Positions 25,963 to 34,890 of a DNA stretch of 46,278 bases are shown one piece after another. The stretch lies in assembly GCA_937136055.1 (NCBI GenBank), contig CAKZOD010000095.1, positions 1-46,278 on the forward strand, read 5' to 3'. Position 1 is the stretch's first letter, and each line of letters begins with the position of its first letter. This DNA comes from an uncultured Oceanospirillaceae bacterium (GTDB lineage Bacteria > Pseudomonadota > Gammaproteobacteria > Pseudomonadales > Balneatricaceae). The notes under the pieces were generated by a model, which saw only the letters and a program-made list of their open reading frames with translations, did not search any database and was not told where the DNA came from. Position numbers and translations under genes: made by a program.

Positions 25963-26272
25963 CCCTCTCTACTTTAAATCTCCTTCTATCTTTACCTCTC
26001 ATTTTTACTTTTAAGTCCTAATTATTTCTCTTTCTCTACTCCCAGATGATCAACTGATCGAATTTTATTGTCATCTCGCGATAAATCAACCTTCAAAATA
26101 AGACCTGCTTTATACCATTATTAGAGTTGCTAATAATGGCGCTGAGCTATTGCCAGCGCTGGATTAATTGATGATATTGTCACCATCTGCCAAGGAAAAC
26201 GTGCTTGGCAACCTCCGCCAAGATGTGTCTTTAGCAGAGGTTTAATCTATCAATTTAAGGTGGGAGATCTCC
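25963..26272. other. Untranslated leader region of the oxidase operon
   Basis: 310 bp without a gene. The first 140 bp are pyrimidine-rich and featureless. The last 160 bp contain four successive inverted repeats (see the following entry) and the ribosome-binding site GGGAG, which lies inside the 10-bp palindrome GGAGATCTCC directly before the start codon. Confidence 0.55.
26115..26242 (+). promoter_or_regulatory. Structured leader RNA, possible cis-regulator
   Basis: Four inverted repeats follow each other: CCATTATTAG/CTAATAATGG (26115-26139), GCGCTG/CAGCGC (26139-26159), TGCCAAG/CTTGGCA (26188-26210) and AACCTC/GAGGTT (26210-26242). CTTGGC at 26204 can pair with GCCAAG either upstream (26189) or downstream (26217), two mutually exclusive folds, as in attenuators and riboswitches. 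It does not match the glycine, SAM or SAH riboswitch motifs known to me. DNA-level operators are an alternative reading. Confidence 0.4.
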
Positions 26273-27517
26273 ATGCCTTTTGGCTTGTTAAAATATGGAC
26301 TAAGTAAGGATTATCCTGCTCAGCAGCATTTTACCCCCAGTGATACCACACTGAAAAAGCACTACGATGTAGTGATCATAGGTGCTGGTGGGCACGGTGC
26401 GGCTATTGCTTATTATCTTTCTAAATATCATGGCATTACCAATGTTGCTGTTTTAGATAAAGGCTACCTTGGCGGCGGTAATACCGCCCGTAACACTGCG
26501 GTTATTCGCTCCAACTATTTGACAGAAGAAGGGGTGAGCTTTTATCGCGATTCTGTCGAGCTCTATCAAAACTTGAGTAATGAGTTCGGCTACAACGTGA
26601 TGATGGAAAACCGTGGTCAGTTAACACTGGCACACAGTGATGCTGCAGTGCGCAGCTTTCGCTGGCGCGCTGAGGTGAACCAGCACTTGGGAGTACGCTC
26701 TGAGCTGGTGGATCGTCAAACGATTCGTGAGTTAGTGCCTAATTTACATATGCCTGAAGATGGTCGCTACCCTATTATGGGAGGGCTTTGGCATGCAGAT
26801 GGCGCAACAGCTCGCCACGATGCGGTCGCTTGGGGTTACATGAAAGGTGCCTGTGAGCGCGGTGTTGAATTGCATCAGCTCACTGAAGTGCAAGATGTGC
26901 TAGTTGAAAACGGCAAGCTAACGGGGATCAAAACCAATAAAGGCACTATCTCTTGTGGTTGTGCAGTGCAGGCAGTAGCCGGTACTAGCTCAGTTGTGGC
27001 CAAGATGGCAGGGATCAAATTGCCAGTTCACAGCTTCCCATTACAAGCGATGGTGACGCAACCTTATAAGCCTATTTTGACTCCCCATGTGAGTTCCCCT
27101 CATGTACATGTGTATGTACACCAGACCTCGCGCGGCGAGTTTGTTATCGGTGGTGGCTCTGATCCTTATCCGCTTTATAACACTCGCTCAACCCTTGATA
27201 TGAAAGAATCTTTAGCGGCAGCAGCACTTGAATTATTCCCGTTTTTATCTCAGGCACGCTTAATGCGCCAGTGGGCAGGTATCACTGATATGACGCCGGA
27301 TTACAGCCCGATTATGGGACTCAGCCCCGTTGAAAATTACTACTTAGACGCAGGTTGGGGAACATGGGGATTCAAGGCGACGCCTATTAGCGGGAAAATG
27401 ATGGCAGAGCTCGTTGCCACGGGTAAACCACCGGCGCTGATTAAGCCGTTTGAGTTAGAGCGCTTCTATCGTTTCGCACAAATTAACGAGGCGGGCGCAA
27501 CAGCGGCCAGCCACTAA
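26273..27517 (+). CDS. soxB: Sarcosine oxidase-like beta subunit (heterotetrameric family)
   Basis: 414 residues. FAD-binding DVVIIGAGGHGAAIAYYLSKYHGITNVAVLDKG, then GGGNTARNTAVIRSNYL as in SoxB proteins; His182 in ATARHDAVAWG corresponds to the histidine that carries covalent FMN in characterised enzymes. The C-terminal GWGTWGFKATPISGKMMAELVATGKPP is also typical. In the family this subunit holds the amine-oxidising FAD and half of the FMN site. ATG follows GGGAG. First gene of a B-D-A-G operon. Sarcosine is the classical substrate, but other N-methyl or secondary amino acids are possible. Confidence 0.88.
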   Translation: MPFGLLKYGLSKDYPAQQHFTPSDTTLKKHYDVVIIGAGGHGAAIAYYLSKYHGITNVAVLDKGYLGGGNTARNTAVIRSNYLTEEGVSFYRDSVELYQNLSNEFGYNVMMENRGQLTLAHSDAAVRSFRWRAEVNQHLGVRSELVDRQTIRELVPNLHMPEDGRYPIMGGLWHADGATARHDAVAWGYMKGACERGVELHQLTEVQDVLVENGKLTGIKTNKGTISCGCAVQAVAGTSSVVAKMAGIKLPVHSFPLQAMVTQPYKPILTPHVSSPHVHVYVHQTSRGEFVIGGGSDPYPLYNTRSTLDMKESLAAAALELFPFLSQARLMRQWAGITDMTPDYSPIMGLSPVENYYLDAGWGTWGFKATPISGKMMAELVATGKPPALIKPFELERFYRFAQINEAGATAASH

Positions 27518-27537
27518 TTCAATCAGGAGCAATAGTA

Positions 27538-27834
27538 ATGAAACAAATGAATTGCCCGTTGAATGGGCTTCGCAATATCTCAGAATTTATTTACGGGGGT
27601 GAATATCACCCAATGCCGGATCCACAACAGTGTGATAAGCGCGAGTGGGTTGAGCATGTTTTCTTCCACGAAAACGCCGCAGGCGAGGTGACTGAATGGT
27701 GGTGTCACAGTGCGACTTCTTATTGGTTTTTAGCACGTCGCAATAGCATCACCGATGAGATCATCGAGACTTTTCCCGCCAGTAAACTGTTTAATAAGCG
27801 TGTTGATTTTAGCGCTGCACAAGGAGAAAGCTAG
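27538..27834 (+). CDS. soxD: Sarcosine oxidase-like delta subunit with incomplete zinc site
   Basis: 98 residues, typical SoxD length. The N-terminus (NCPLNGLRNISEFIYGGEY) follows the SoxD pattern CPxCGxRxxxEFxYGG, but the second cysteine is Asn9. Downstream, His57 is kept in WWCHSATSYWF while the position of the fourth ligand is Ser61. Known delta subunits bind zinc through three Cys and one His, so two of four ligands are missing here. The stop codon TAG shares its G with the GTG start of the alpha gene, indicating coupled translation. Confidence 0.82.
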   Translation: MKQMNCPLNGLRNISEFIYGGEYHPMPDPQQCDKREWVEHVFFHENAAGEVTEWWCHSATSYWFLARRNSITDEIIETFPASKLFNKRVDFSAAQGES

Positions 27835-30770
27835 TGGTTAACTCTCAACAAAATAATCGATTAGCCAGTGGCGGCCTTCTTGTTGATCGCGAGCATCCGA
27901 TCACCTTTAGCTTTGCAGGCAAAGACTTTATCGGCTTTGCCGGGGACTCTATCGCCAGTGCCTTAGCGGCTAATGATCAGTGGTTAATTAGCCGCTCGTT
28001 TAAATACCATCGCGCTCGCGCTGTACTGACAATGGCAGGGCAAGATGCCAATACATTAGTACAGCTGCCAAGTGACCCTAACGTATTAGCGGATAGAACT
28101 GAAATCAGCCAAGGCATGCGCGTTGATGGACAAAACTACAGCGGTAGTTTGGAGAATGATTTAGGACGCCACATCGAAAAAGTGGGGCGTTTTATGCCCG
28201 TTGGTTTCTACTACAAAGCCTTTTATAAGCCTGCTGGTGTGTGGGAAAAGTGGGCGCCTTTAATTCGTAAAAAAGCGGGCTTAGGTGAAATTGATGAGCA
28301 GTTTGAGCCTGAGTACTACGATAAAGCTTACGCATTTTATGACATTGTAGTTGTCGGTGCTGGCCCAGCGGGTATGAGTGCGGCGATACAAGCGGCTGAA
28401 CAAGGCGCTAAGGTATTACTGGTCGATGAAAACCCAGTACTGGGTGGTAGCTTAAGTTACGATCGCTTAGATGCTAAAGGTGAAGTTGCACCAGCATTGC
28501 GCGCGGGCATGATCGCAGACATTGAAGCGAGCGATAATATTGATGTGATGCTAGAGGCGATTTGTAATGGTTACTTTGCTGATAACTGGTTGCCAGTGAT
28601 CCAAGCTAAGCGATTGCTAAAAGTACGTGCCAAAGAGATGATCATGGCTGTGGGTGCTTTGGAGCAACAGGCCGTTTTTCACAACAACGATTTGCCGGGC
28701 GTGATGATGTCGAGCGCGGTACTTCGTCTTATCAAATTATATGGTGTGCGCCCAGGTAAGCGTGCGGTAGTGCTGACCGGTAATGAACAAGGCTATAGCG
28801 CTGCGCTCGAAATGCTCGATGCGGGCATTGAAGTTGTTGCTATTGCTGAGCTGCGTGACTCTCCGCCAATCAGTGAGTTAATGCAGGCGGTGTCTGATCG
28901 CGGTGTTGAAATTTATCAAAATCACGCGGTTTATGCAGCGCAGCCAAGTAGCGATAAAAAGCATTTGGCGCAGGTTGAGCTAAGAGCTCAGCTAGGGCGT
29001 GGCGCTTGCGCTAACAGTGGTGAACTGATCAGCTGTGATCTTTTGTGTATGGCAGTTGGTTACACCCCGACTTATCAGCTGGTTTGCCAAGCAGGTGGGC
29101 AGCTGAGCTACGATGATGAAAGCGCAGTGTTTACCTTAAAAGGGTTACCAAAAGCTGCCCAGATAGTCGGTTCAGTCAATGGTAATTGGTCAACAGATGC
29201 GGTGTGTGGCGATGGTTATCGCGCGGCAGTGTTGGCTTGTAATCGCCTTGCGCAGCAGAGCAAAACTATTACAGAAATCAGTGAACCTGCACCTATCGCT
29301 GATGATAGTGCGGCGAGTCCTAACTACAGCTGGCCTATTTTCCCGCATCCTAAAGGCAAAGAATTTGTCGATTATGATGAAGATCTGCAAATTGCAGATA
29401 TTGTTAATGCGACCCGCGATGGCTATGAGCATGTGCAGTTAGTTAAACGCTACTCAACATGCGGTATGGGGCCATCTCAAGGGCGTCATTCGGCATTGGC
29501 AACAGCGCGAATCGTCGCTCAAGCCACTGGCAAGAGTGTCGCGCAAACCGGTGTCACTACAGCGCGACCACCCTTTGCACCTGAAAGGTTAGGACATTTG
29601 GCAGGGCGCAGTTTTTACCCTGCTCGTTATACCAGCATGCATCAACGCCACGTTGAAGCAGGCGCGCAAATGCTGCAAGCCGGCGCTTGGTATCGCCCGG
29701 CTTACTACGGTGCTAGCGATCAGCGCGATGCCTGCATTAATGCTGAAGTTAATAACGTGCGCGAAAACGTTGGGTTGGTGGACGTATCGACGTTAGGTGG
29801 TATTGAACTACGTGGCCCAGATGCCGCTGAAATGCTCAATCGTATTTATACCTTTGGCTTCTTAAAGCAACCGGTTGGCCGTGCGCGCTATGCCTTAATG
29901 ACAAACGAAGCAGGTGTGGTGATTGACGATGGTGTGAGCTGTCGTTTCCACGATCAGCTGTTCTATGTCACAGCGACCACAGGCGGCGTTGATCGTGTTT
30001 ATCAAAGCATGCTCAAGTGGAATGCGCAGTGGTGCTTAGATGTGGATATCGCCAATGTTACCTCTGCCTGGTGTGCAGTCAATATCGCAGGGCCTAAAGC
30101 TCGAGATGTGCTTGCAAAAGTGTGCACTGATGTTGATTTAGATAGCGAAGCTTTCCCTTATATGGGCGTACGTGAAGGGCATGTTGCCGGTATTGAAGCG
30201 CGCTTGATTCGAGTTGGCTTTGTCGGCGAGCTCGGCTATGAAATCCACGTTCCTCAACACTGCGGTGAAGCGTTGTGGGATGCACTGATGCAAGCGGGTA
30301 GCGAGCAGGGTATCAAGCCTTTCGGTATCGAAGCGCAGCGAGTGCTGCGCCTTGAAAAAGGGCACATTATTATTGGTCAAGATACCGATGCGATGTCGAC
30401 ACCGCAAGAAGTGCAAATGGGTTGGGCAGTGTCTGCTAAAAAGCCATTCTTTGTGGGTCATCGAGTAATTAAAGAGCTCAATGAAATTGGTCAATATCGC
30501 GCGTTGGTTGGCTTTGTTGTGGATGATTTATCAGCGCCGATTCCGCTGGAAAGTCATTTGGTCATTGAAGGGGAGAAAATGACGGGGCGTGTTACGTCGT
30601 GCAATTTCTCTCCAACGCTAGGAAAGCCTGTAGGCATGGTATATGTACCGCCGCACAAGGCAGAGCCAGGCAGTGAAATTGAAATTAGATCCAGTGGTGG
30701 AGTGATGGTGACAGCCAAGGTTGTTGAGCTACCATTTTACGATCCGCAAACAGAGCGTCAGGCGCTATAA
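27834..30770 (+). CDS. soxA: Sarcosine oxidase-like alpha subunit
   Basis: 978 residues, full length. An N-terminal ferredoxin-like fold without cluster cysteines (about 1-95: ITFSFAGKDFIGFAGDSIASALAAN), an NAD-binding Rossmann region starting at VVVGAGPAGMSAAIQAAEQGAKVLLVDENPVLGG (near 175), then a GcvT-like folate-binding C-terminus (about 590-975: YTSMHQRHVEAGAQML, VGLVDVSTLGGIELRGPDA, FVGELGYEIHVP). The latter is where methylene-tetrahydrofolate would form. GTG start with AAGGAG upstream, overlapping the soxD stop by one base. Confidence 0.9.
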   Translation: MVNSQQNNRLASGGLLVDREHPITFSFAGKDFIGFAGDSIASALAANDQWLISRSFKYHRARAVLTMAGQDANTLVQLPSDPNVLADRTEISQGMRVDGQNYSGSLENDLGRHIEKVGRFMPVGFYYKAFYKPAGVWEKWAPLIRKKAGLGEIDEQFEPEYYDKAYAFYDIVVVGAGPAGMSAAIQAAEQGAKVLLVDENPVLGGSLSYDRLDAKGEVAPALRAGMIADIEASDNIDVMLEAICNGYFADNWLPVIQAKRLLKVRAKEMIMAVGALEQQAVFHNNDLPGVMMSSAVLRLIKLYGVRPGKRAVVLTGNEQGYSAALEMLDAGIEVVAIAELRDSPPISELMQAVSDRGVEIYQNHAVYAAQPSSDKKHLAQVELRAQLGRGACANSGELISCDLLCMAVGYTPTYQLVCQAGGQLSYDDESAVFTLKGLPKAAQIVGSVNGNWSTDAVCGDGYRAAVLACNRLAQQSKTITEISEPAPIADDSAASPNYSWPIFPHPKGKEFVDYDEDLQIADIVNATRDGYEHVQLVKRYSTCGMGPSQGRHSALATARIVAQATGKSVAQTGVTTARPPFAPERLGHLAGRSFYPARYTSMHQRHVEAGAQMLQAGAWYRPAYYGASDQRDACINAEVNNVRENVGLVDVSTLGGIELRGPDAAEMLNRIYTFGFLKQPVGRARYALMTNEAGVVIDDGVSCRFHDQLFYVTATTGGVDRVYQSMLKWNAQWCLDVDIANVTSAWCAVNIAGPKARDVLAKVCTDVDLDSEAFPYMGVREGHVAGIEARLIRVGFVGELGYEIHVPQHCGEALWDALMQAGSEQGIKPFGIEAQRVLRLEKGHIIIGQDTDAMSTPQEVQMGWAVSAKKPFFVGHRVIKELNEIGQYRALVGFVVDDLSAPIPLESHLVIEGEKMTGRVTSCNFSPTLGKPVGMVYVPPHKAEPGSEIEIRSSGGVMVTAKVVELPFYDPQTERQAL

Positions 30771-30783
30771 GGAGTTGGAAACA

Positions 30784-31488
30784 ATGAGTGAGTTTATAAC
30801 AGCAACTGCCGATAGTGTTTTGCGCCGCAGCCAGCTTTATCACCTACAGCAATCAGAAGGGGCGCAGTTCGCCAAGTATCAAGATGCGGTTGTAGTGAAG
30901 CAGTTCAGCAGTAACGATTCCCAGCAAGTGAAATCGTTAGGCGTTGCAGATTTGTCGACCTTGCCGCGCAGTGGCTTTAAAGGTAAGCACACACCGCAGT
31001 GGTTAGAGCAGCAAGGTGTGACTATTCCAGAGCAGCCAAACTGTGCAACGAAACAAAATGATGGTGCTTTAGTGGCGCGTTTGTCTGAGCAAGAACACTT
31101 GATTTTAAGTGACTTGGCAATGGCCGGCTCGCTCGCTCAAATCCTTGAGCAAAGCTGGAGTATTGAGCCGGATTATATGTGCTATTCACTGCCGCGGCGC
31201 GACAGCCACGCTTGGCTCTATCTGTCTGGTGAGCATGTGCGAGCAATGTTAGCGAAAGTGTGCGGGATCGATTTATCAGCGGTAGAGTTTGCCAATGGTC
31301 AAATTGCTCAAACATCGATTGCACGGATCAATGGCATTTTAATTCGCGACGATTTGAATGATGACACTGCTGGCTTTCATCTGTTGTGCGATTCAAGCTC
31401 TGTGATTTTTGTATGGCAAAGTTTACTCGATGCGATGGCTGAGTTTGACGGTAAACCCGTCGGGTTAGCCGCTTTATTAGAAAACTAA
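30784..31488 (+). CDS. soxG: Sarcosine oxidase-like gamma subunit
   Basis: 234 residues from the ATG at 30784 with AAGGAG upstream; the frame runs further 5' but that part overlaps soxA. C-terminal half carries SoxG features: SHAWLYLSGEHVRAMLAKVCGIDLS, QTSIARINGILIRDD and FHLLCDSSSVIFVWQSLLDA. In the family gamma is a small GcvT-like structural subunit that completes the tetramer. The N-terminal half is divergent. Gap to soxA only 13 bp. Confidence 0.85.
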   Translation: MSEFITATADSVLRRSQLYHLQQSEGAQFAKYQDAVVVKQFSSNDSQQVKSLGVADLSTLPRSGFKGKHTPQWLEQQGVTIPEQPNCATKQNDGALVARLSEQEHLILSDLAMAGSLAQILEQSWSIEPDYMCYSLPRRDSHAWLYLSGEHVRAMLAKVCGIDLSAVEFANGQIAQTSIARINGILIRDDLNDDTAGFHLLCDSSSVIFVWQSLLDAMAEFDGKPVGLAALLEN

Positions 31489-31532
31489 TTAAATATTTAA
31501 ACCCTTAAAAATAAAAATAGGAATAGATAATT

Positions 31533-32876
31533 ATGGCGTTTCCAAAAAGCTCTCCTTACGTGATCATTGGGGCCGGTATCCACGGCCTGAGTACTGCTTA
31601 CCACTTAGCTTTAGAGTTAAAGCAGCGCGGAACAAGTAGCGGTAAAGATATCATTATCTTAGATAAATCTGGCATCAGTGCTGGCGCGACGGGCATTGCG
31701 TGCGGCGTTATCCGCAACAACTACTTCCAACCGGCGATGCGTGAATTGATGGCGCACAGTGTAAAAGTGTGGGAGAGCGATCCTAAAGCTTATAGCTATC
31801 ACCCTGTGGGTTACATGCAAATTAGCCCAGAGTCGATGCATGAAGATGTAGCCTCTATTTATCAGCAGCAACAGGCAATTGGTTACGATTCTCGTTTCAT
31901 CGAAGGCGAGAAAGACTGCGCTGATTACATGAAAAATATTTTTCATGACTGGCAGGCTCAAGGTATCACTTCTGTATTGCACGAAATGCCAGGTGGCTAT
32001 GCTAACAACACTAAAGCGATGTACGGCTTAGCGGGCAAAGCAGAAGCTGAAGGCGTACGTATTATCACAGGTGTTACGGTAACTGGTTTTGATGAAGCGA
32101 CAGACGGCGCAATTACTAAAGTTAAAACGGATAAAGGTGATATCGAAACGGATTACGTGGTTGTCGGTGCAGGTCCTTGGGTTAAGTCTTTCTGGGAAAT
32201 GCTTGATCTACCAAAGCAAATTGATATTAAAAACCCTACAACGGGTCAAATCACAACTGATGTACCTATGTGGGTTTACTGGTCATTACAGGAAGGCACG
32301 CTGGGTGTGGATCCTGATTTACAAGTGACTAACGATGGCAAGATGCCACCGGTTATTCACGTCGACAGCAACGCGCCGCTTTACTCAGATGTGGATGGTT
32401 CATTAATCACTGATGAAATGTGGGGCATTTACTACAAGCCTGATTATCATTTCGGTGGTATTCAAGGTGGCGCGGCGCCTTTCATTGTGGATAAGCCAGC
32501 CGATAAAGTCCAAGTAGACCCATACGGACCTGAATCACCAGAGTTTATTGTAGGACCTGATTTTGCACATATGTGGGTATCTGCACTGGCGCATTGTCAA
32601 AAGCGTTTTGAAGGGACTATCCCTAAATACAAAGACGAAGCATCTGGAGGCATTGGCTGCTTTACGCCAGATAGTTTCCCTGTTTTTGACACCTTCCGTA
32701 AAAACTGTTTTGTGATTGCTGACTCAAACCATGGCTACAAAATGCTAGGTGTCGGTAAGTTAGTGGCAGAGCAAGTAGCCGGTGGCAAACCTAGCTTATT
32801 AGAGCCGTTCCGCTTCTCGCGTTTTGCAGAAGGTAAATTGCACCCTACGTCTAACAGCCCGTTCCCTTGGAGCTAG
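31533..32876 (+). CDS. DAO-family FAD-dependent oxidoreductase associated with sox operon
   Basis: 447 residues. FAD-binding YVIIGAGIHGLSTAYHLALELKQRG, a SAGATGIACGVIRNNYFQPAMRELM segment and a C-terminal DSNHGYKMLGVGKLVAEQVAGGKP motif place it in the D-amino-acid oxidase/SoxB-like superfamily, but with an unusual insertion at about 240-345 and no ARHDAVAWG motif, so it should not carry the beta-subunit FMN. Follows soxG by 44 bp and ends at the operon terminator. It may act before or after the tetrameric enzyme on a related amine. Substrate not recognised. Confidence 0.8.
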   Translation: MAFPKSSPYVIIGAGIHGLSTAYHLALELKQRGTSSGKDIIILDKSGISAGATGIACGVIRNNYFQPAMRELMAHSVKVWESDPKAYSYHPVGYMQISPESMHEDVASIYQQQQAIGYDSRFIEGEKDCADYMKNIFHDWQAQGITSVLHEMPGGYANNTKAMYGLAGKAEAEGVRIITGVTVTGFDEATDGAITKVKTDKGDIETDYVVVGAGPWVKSFWEMLDLPKQIDIKNPTTGQITTDVPMWVYWSLQEGTLGVDPDLQVTNDGKMPPVIHVDSNAPLYSDVDGSLITDEMWGIYYKPDYHFGGIQGGAAPFIVDKPADKVQVDPYGPESPEFIVGPDFAHMWVSALAHCQKRFEGTIPKYKDEASGGIGCFTPDSFPVFDTFRKNCFVIADSNHGYKMLGVGKLVAEQVAGGKPSLLEPFRFSRFAEGKLHPTSNSPFPWS

Positions 32877-32885
32877 ATAAATTCA

Positions 32886-32913
32886 GTTGCGAGTAACGAG
32901 TTAAGAGTTACGA
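32886..32913. repeat. Four degenerate 7-bp tandem repeats behind the oxidoreductase stop codon
   Basis: Consecutive units GTTGCGA, GTAACGA, GTTAAGA, GTTACGA start 9 bp behind the stop codon. They are diverged versions of the GCGAGTT unit found perfectly repeated at 15757 and 18279, in the same orientation relative to transcription. Confidence 0.75.
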
Positions 32914-32921
32914 GATGAAAG

Positions 32922-32945
32922 AACGCCAGATTATAGTCTGGCGTT
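32922..32945 (+). terminator. Intrinsic terminator of the sox operon
   Basis: A perfect 9-bp stem, AACGCCAGA (32922-32930) with TCTGGCGTT (32937-32945), a 6-nt loop and a short T-rich tail, 45 bp behind the last gene of the operon. Confidence 0.8.
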
Positions 32946-33074
32946 TTATGTTCAGGAAGAACGGTATGCAGCGGTGACATGGATGTCAAAGAGCGCATGT
33001 TTAAGTCAGACAAAATTTGTTTGCCTTATATCGTTGAAAAAGGAGTGTTATGATCTGCGCTAAGGAAGTTTGCT

Positions 33075-34067
33075 GTGGATAGAAGCATGTTGAGGAACGA
33101 AAAATTTGCCGAGTTAGGTGCACTAAAAACCTTTATTGCGATTGCAGAATCAGAGACGATTACGCAAGCCGCAGAGCGTTTGCAGTTTACCCAATCCGCC
33201 GTATCTCAAGCGCTTAAGCAACTGGAGCAACAGTTGTCAGTAACGCTGGTTGTTCGTCGCTCACGGCCAACGCAGCTAACCTTGAGCGGGCAAGTACTAT
33301 TGCGTTATGCAAAGTCTTTGCTTAATGAGCATCAGCAAATGACAGCAGCAGTGCAACTTGCATCAAGTGGCGGCTTAGATCATCTGCGTTTAGGTATGAT
33401 TGATTCATTTTCTGATGTGGCAGGGCAGCTGACATTGCAGCGTTTGGCAAATAGTGCTCGCAAATTATCTTTGCGTACAGGAATGATGGCTCCTCTCAAG
33501 GACGCGCTACTTAATCGAGATATCGATTTATTGATTACTAGTGATCAAATGCAGCAACACCCAGAGTTAGAAGTGCACCCAGTATTACGCGACCCTTTTG
33601 TCTTGATCGTAGCGAATGAGCAACTAGCTAATACAGATGGCACTATTCGTGGAATCACAGAAAAACTTCCTTGTATTAGTTATAACCGGGGAATGCGTCT
33701 TGGCAGCTTGACGCAATTAATCGCGAGGCGAATCGGTGTTGATCAGTTAGTGAGGTATGAGCTAGATAGTACTTCTACTTTACTTCGCTTTGTACAAAGT
33801 GGGCAAGGTTGGGCGTTTGTACCTATTATGAGTTTGCTGCAAAATCCCTTGCTAGTTGAGGGTGTAAAAATTTTGCCAATACAGCCTGGCAGCCATGCTC
33901 GCTATATCTTTGTAATAGCAAGGCGCGAGGAACTTGGTGAACTACCGTTAAAGTTATCTGGAATTTGCCGTGAAATATTTGATGATCAGCTAGTACCTCA
34001 GTTAATAGGGCAGGCACCTTGGTTGAAAGAAGCGGCGTACAGTGTGACTGATTTTCCACCGTATTAG
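33075..34067 (+). CDS. LysR family transcriptional regulator
   Basis: 330 residues from a GTG with AAGGAAG 6 bp upstream; an ATG four codons later is less well placed. N-terminal winged helix (about 12-75: ALKTFIAIAESETITQAAERLQFTQSAVSQALKQLEQQL) and a periplasmic-binding-like effector domain (about 100-310). It follows the sox operon terminator on the same strand and is the only regulator nearby, so it may control that operon; this is inferred from position. Confidence 0.88.
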   Translation: MDRSMLRNEKFAELGALKTFIAIAESETITQAAERLQFTQSAVSQALKQLEQQLSVTLVVRRSRPTQLTLSGQVLLRYAKSLLNEHQQMTAAVQLASSGGLDHLRLGMIDSFSDVAGQLTLQRLANSARKLSLRTGMMAPLKDALLNRDIDLLITSDQMQQHPELEVHPVLRDPFVLIVANEQLANTDGTIRGITEKLPCISYNRGMRLGSLTQLIARRIGVDQLVRYELDSTSTLLRFVQSGQGWAFVPIMSLLQNPLLVEGVKILPIQPGSHARYIFVIARREELGELPLKLSGICREIFDDQLVPQLIGQAPWLKEAAYSVTDFPPY

Positions 34068-34113
34068 CGAATTATTGAGAGGGGATATCAGGCTTTGGTA
34101 AATAAAGAGCTGA

Positions 34114-34146
34114 GAAAAGCTTTAGCGATATTCTCTAAAGCTTTTC
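34114..34146. terminator. Bidirectional terminator
   Basis: A perfect 12-bp stem, GAAAAGCTTTAG (34114-34125) with CTAAAGCTTTTC (34135-34146), and a 9-nt loop between the convergent LysR and lipoprotein genes. Confidence 0.75.
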
Positions 34147-34157
34147 ACAGGGGATGA

Positions 34158-34622
34158 TTAATAGCTAACGCGAACAGAATCACCTTGTTGTAGTAGTTTC
34201 ACGCGATCGTTATTGGCAAAGAAGTTCGCTTGGCTAACTTGCTGCACTACTGAAATAGTTTCACCTGAGTCTAAGCGAATTGTAATTTCTTGACCTTGTT
34301 TGCGGGTTGCGCGCTCTTCAACTTGTTGGCCTAAGATACCGCCGATGACTGCACCAATGCCTGTTGCAATATCTTTCCCTTTGCCACCGCCAACATTACT
34401 GGCGATAACTCCGCCTAAAACACCGCCTGCCGCTGTGCCCAGTACACCATTTTGGCGGCCGTCAATAACGACAGGGCGTTGATCTACAACCACGCCATAC
34501 TGCACTGTTTGAATGCGTTTAGCTTCAGAAGCCGAGTAGTTATCACCAGTTAAATTGCTTGCACAACCTGTTAGTAACAATACAGCCGCTAAAAATAGAT
34601 AGAACTTGTTTAATACTTTCAT
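34158..34622 (-). CDS. Glycine-zipper outer-membrane lipoprotein (SlyB/Pcp-like)
   Basis: 154 residues with a lipobox LLTGC at about 16-20 and an Ala-Ser following the lipid-modified Cys, which predicts sorting to the outer membrane. A glycine-zipper hairpin (about 60-100: GVLGTAAGGVLGGVIASNVGGGKGKDIATGIGAVIGGILGQQVEE) and a small beta C-terminal domain match the SlyB/PcP family of envelope-integrity lipoproteins. GGTGA precedes the ATG. Monocistronic. Confidence 0.88.
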   Translation of the reverse strand: MKVLNKFYLFLAAVLLLTGCASNLTGDNYSASEAKRIQTVQYGVVVDQRPVVIDGRQNGVLGTAAGGVLGGVIASNVGGGKGKDIATGIGAVIGGILGQQVEERATRKQGQEITIRLDSGETISVVQQVSQANFFANNDRVKLLQQGDSVRVSY

Positions 34623-34890
34623 AAATCACCATTATGCTGAATAGAATATAAAACTATGACAGCTTTATTTAAAAAAGATCCATTACCGGCAGCAATTATT
34701 CGCTTTATCGCCTACTTACTAGTTATAGATCATATTATTACTAAATTGTACCCAGAGAATTATGTGCAGAGTAGGGACTTTTAGTGACAGTTTGTGACAG
34801 CAGATCAAACCTAACACTGCTAAGCGTCAAACCCTGTTCTATACTTCGATGATAGGTTTCATTGGATGCATAAAAATCAGGGATCGATTG

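Noticed and set aside
26105..26272. Glycine riboswitch upstream of the sox-like operon
   Set aside because: The conserved glycine aptamer core sequences are not visible; only generic stem potential is.
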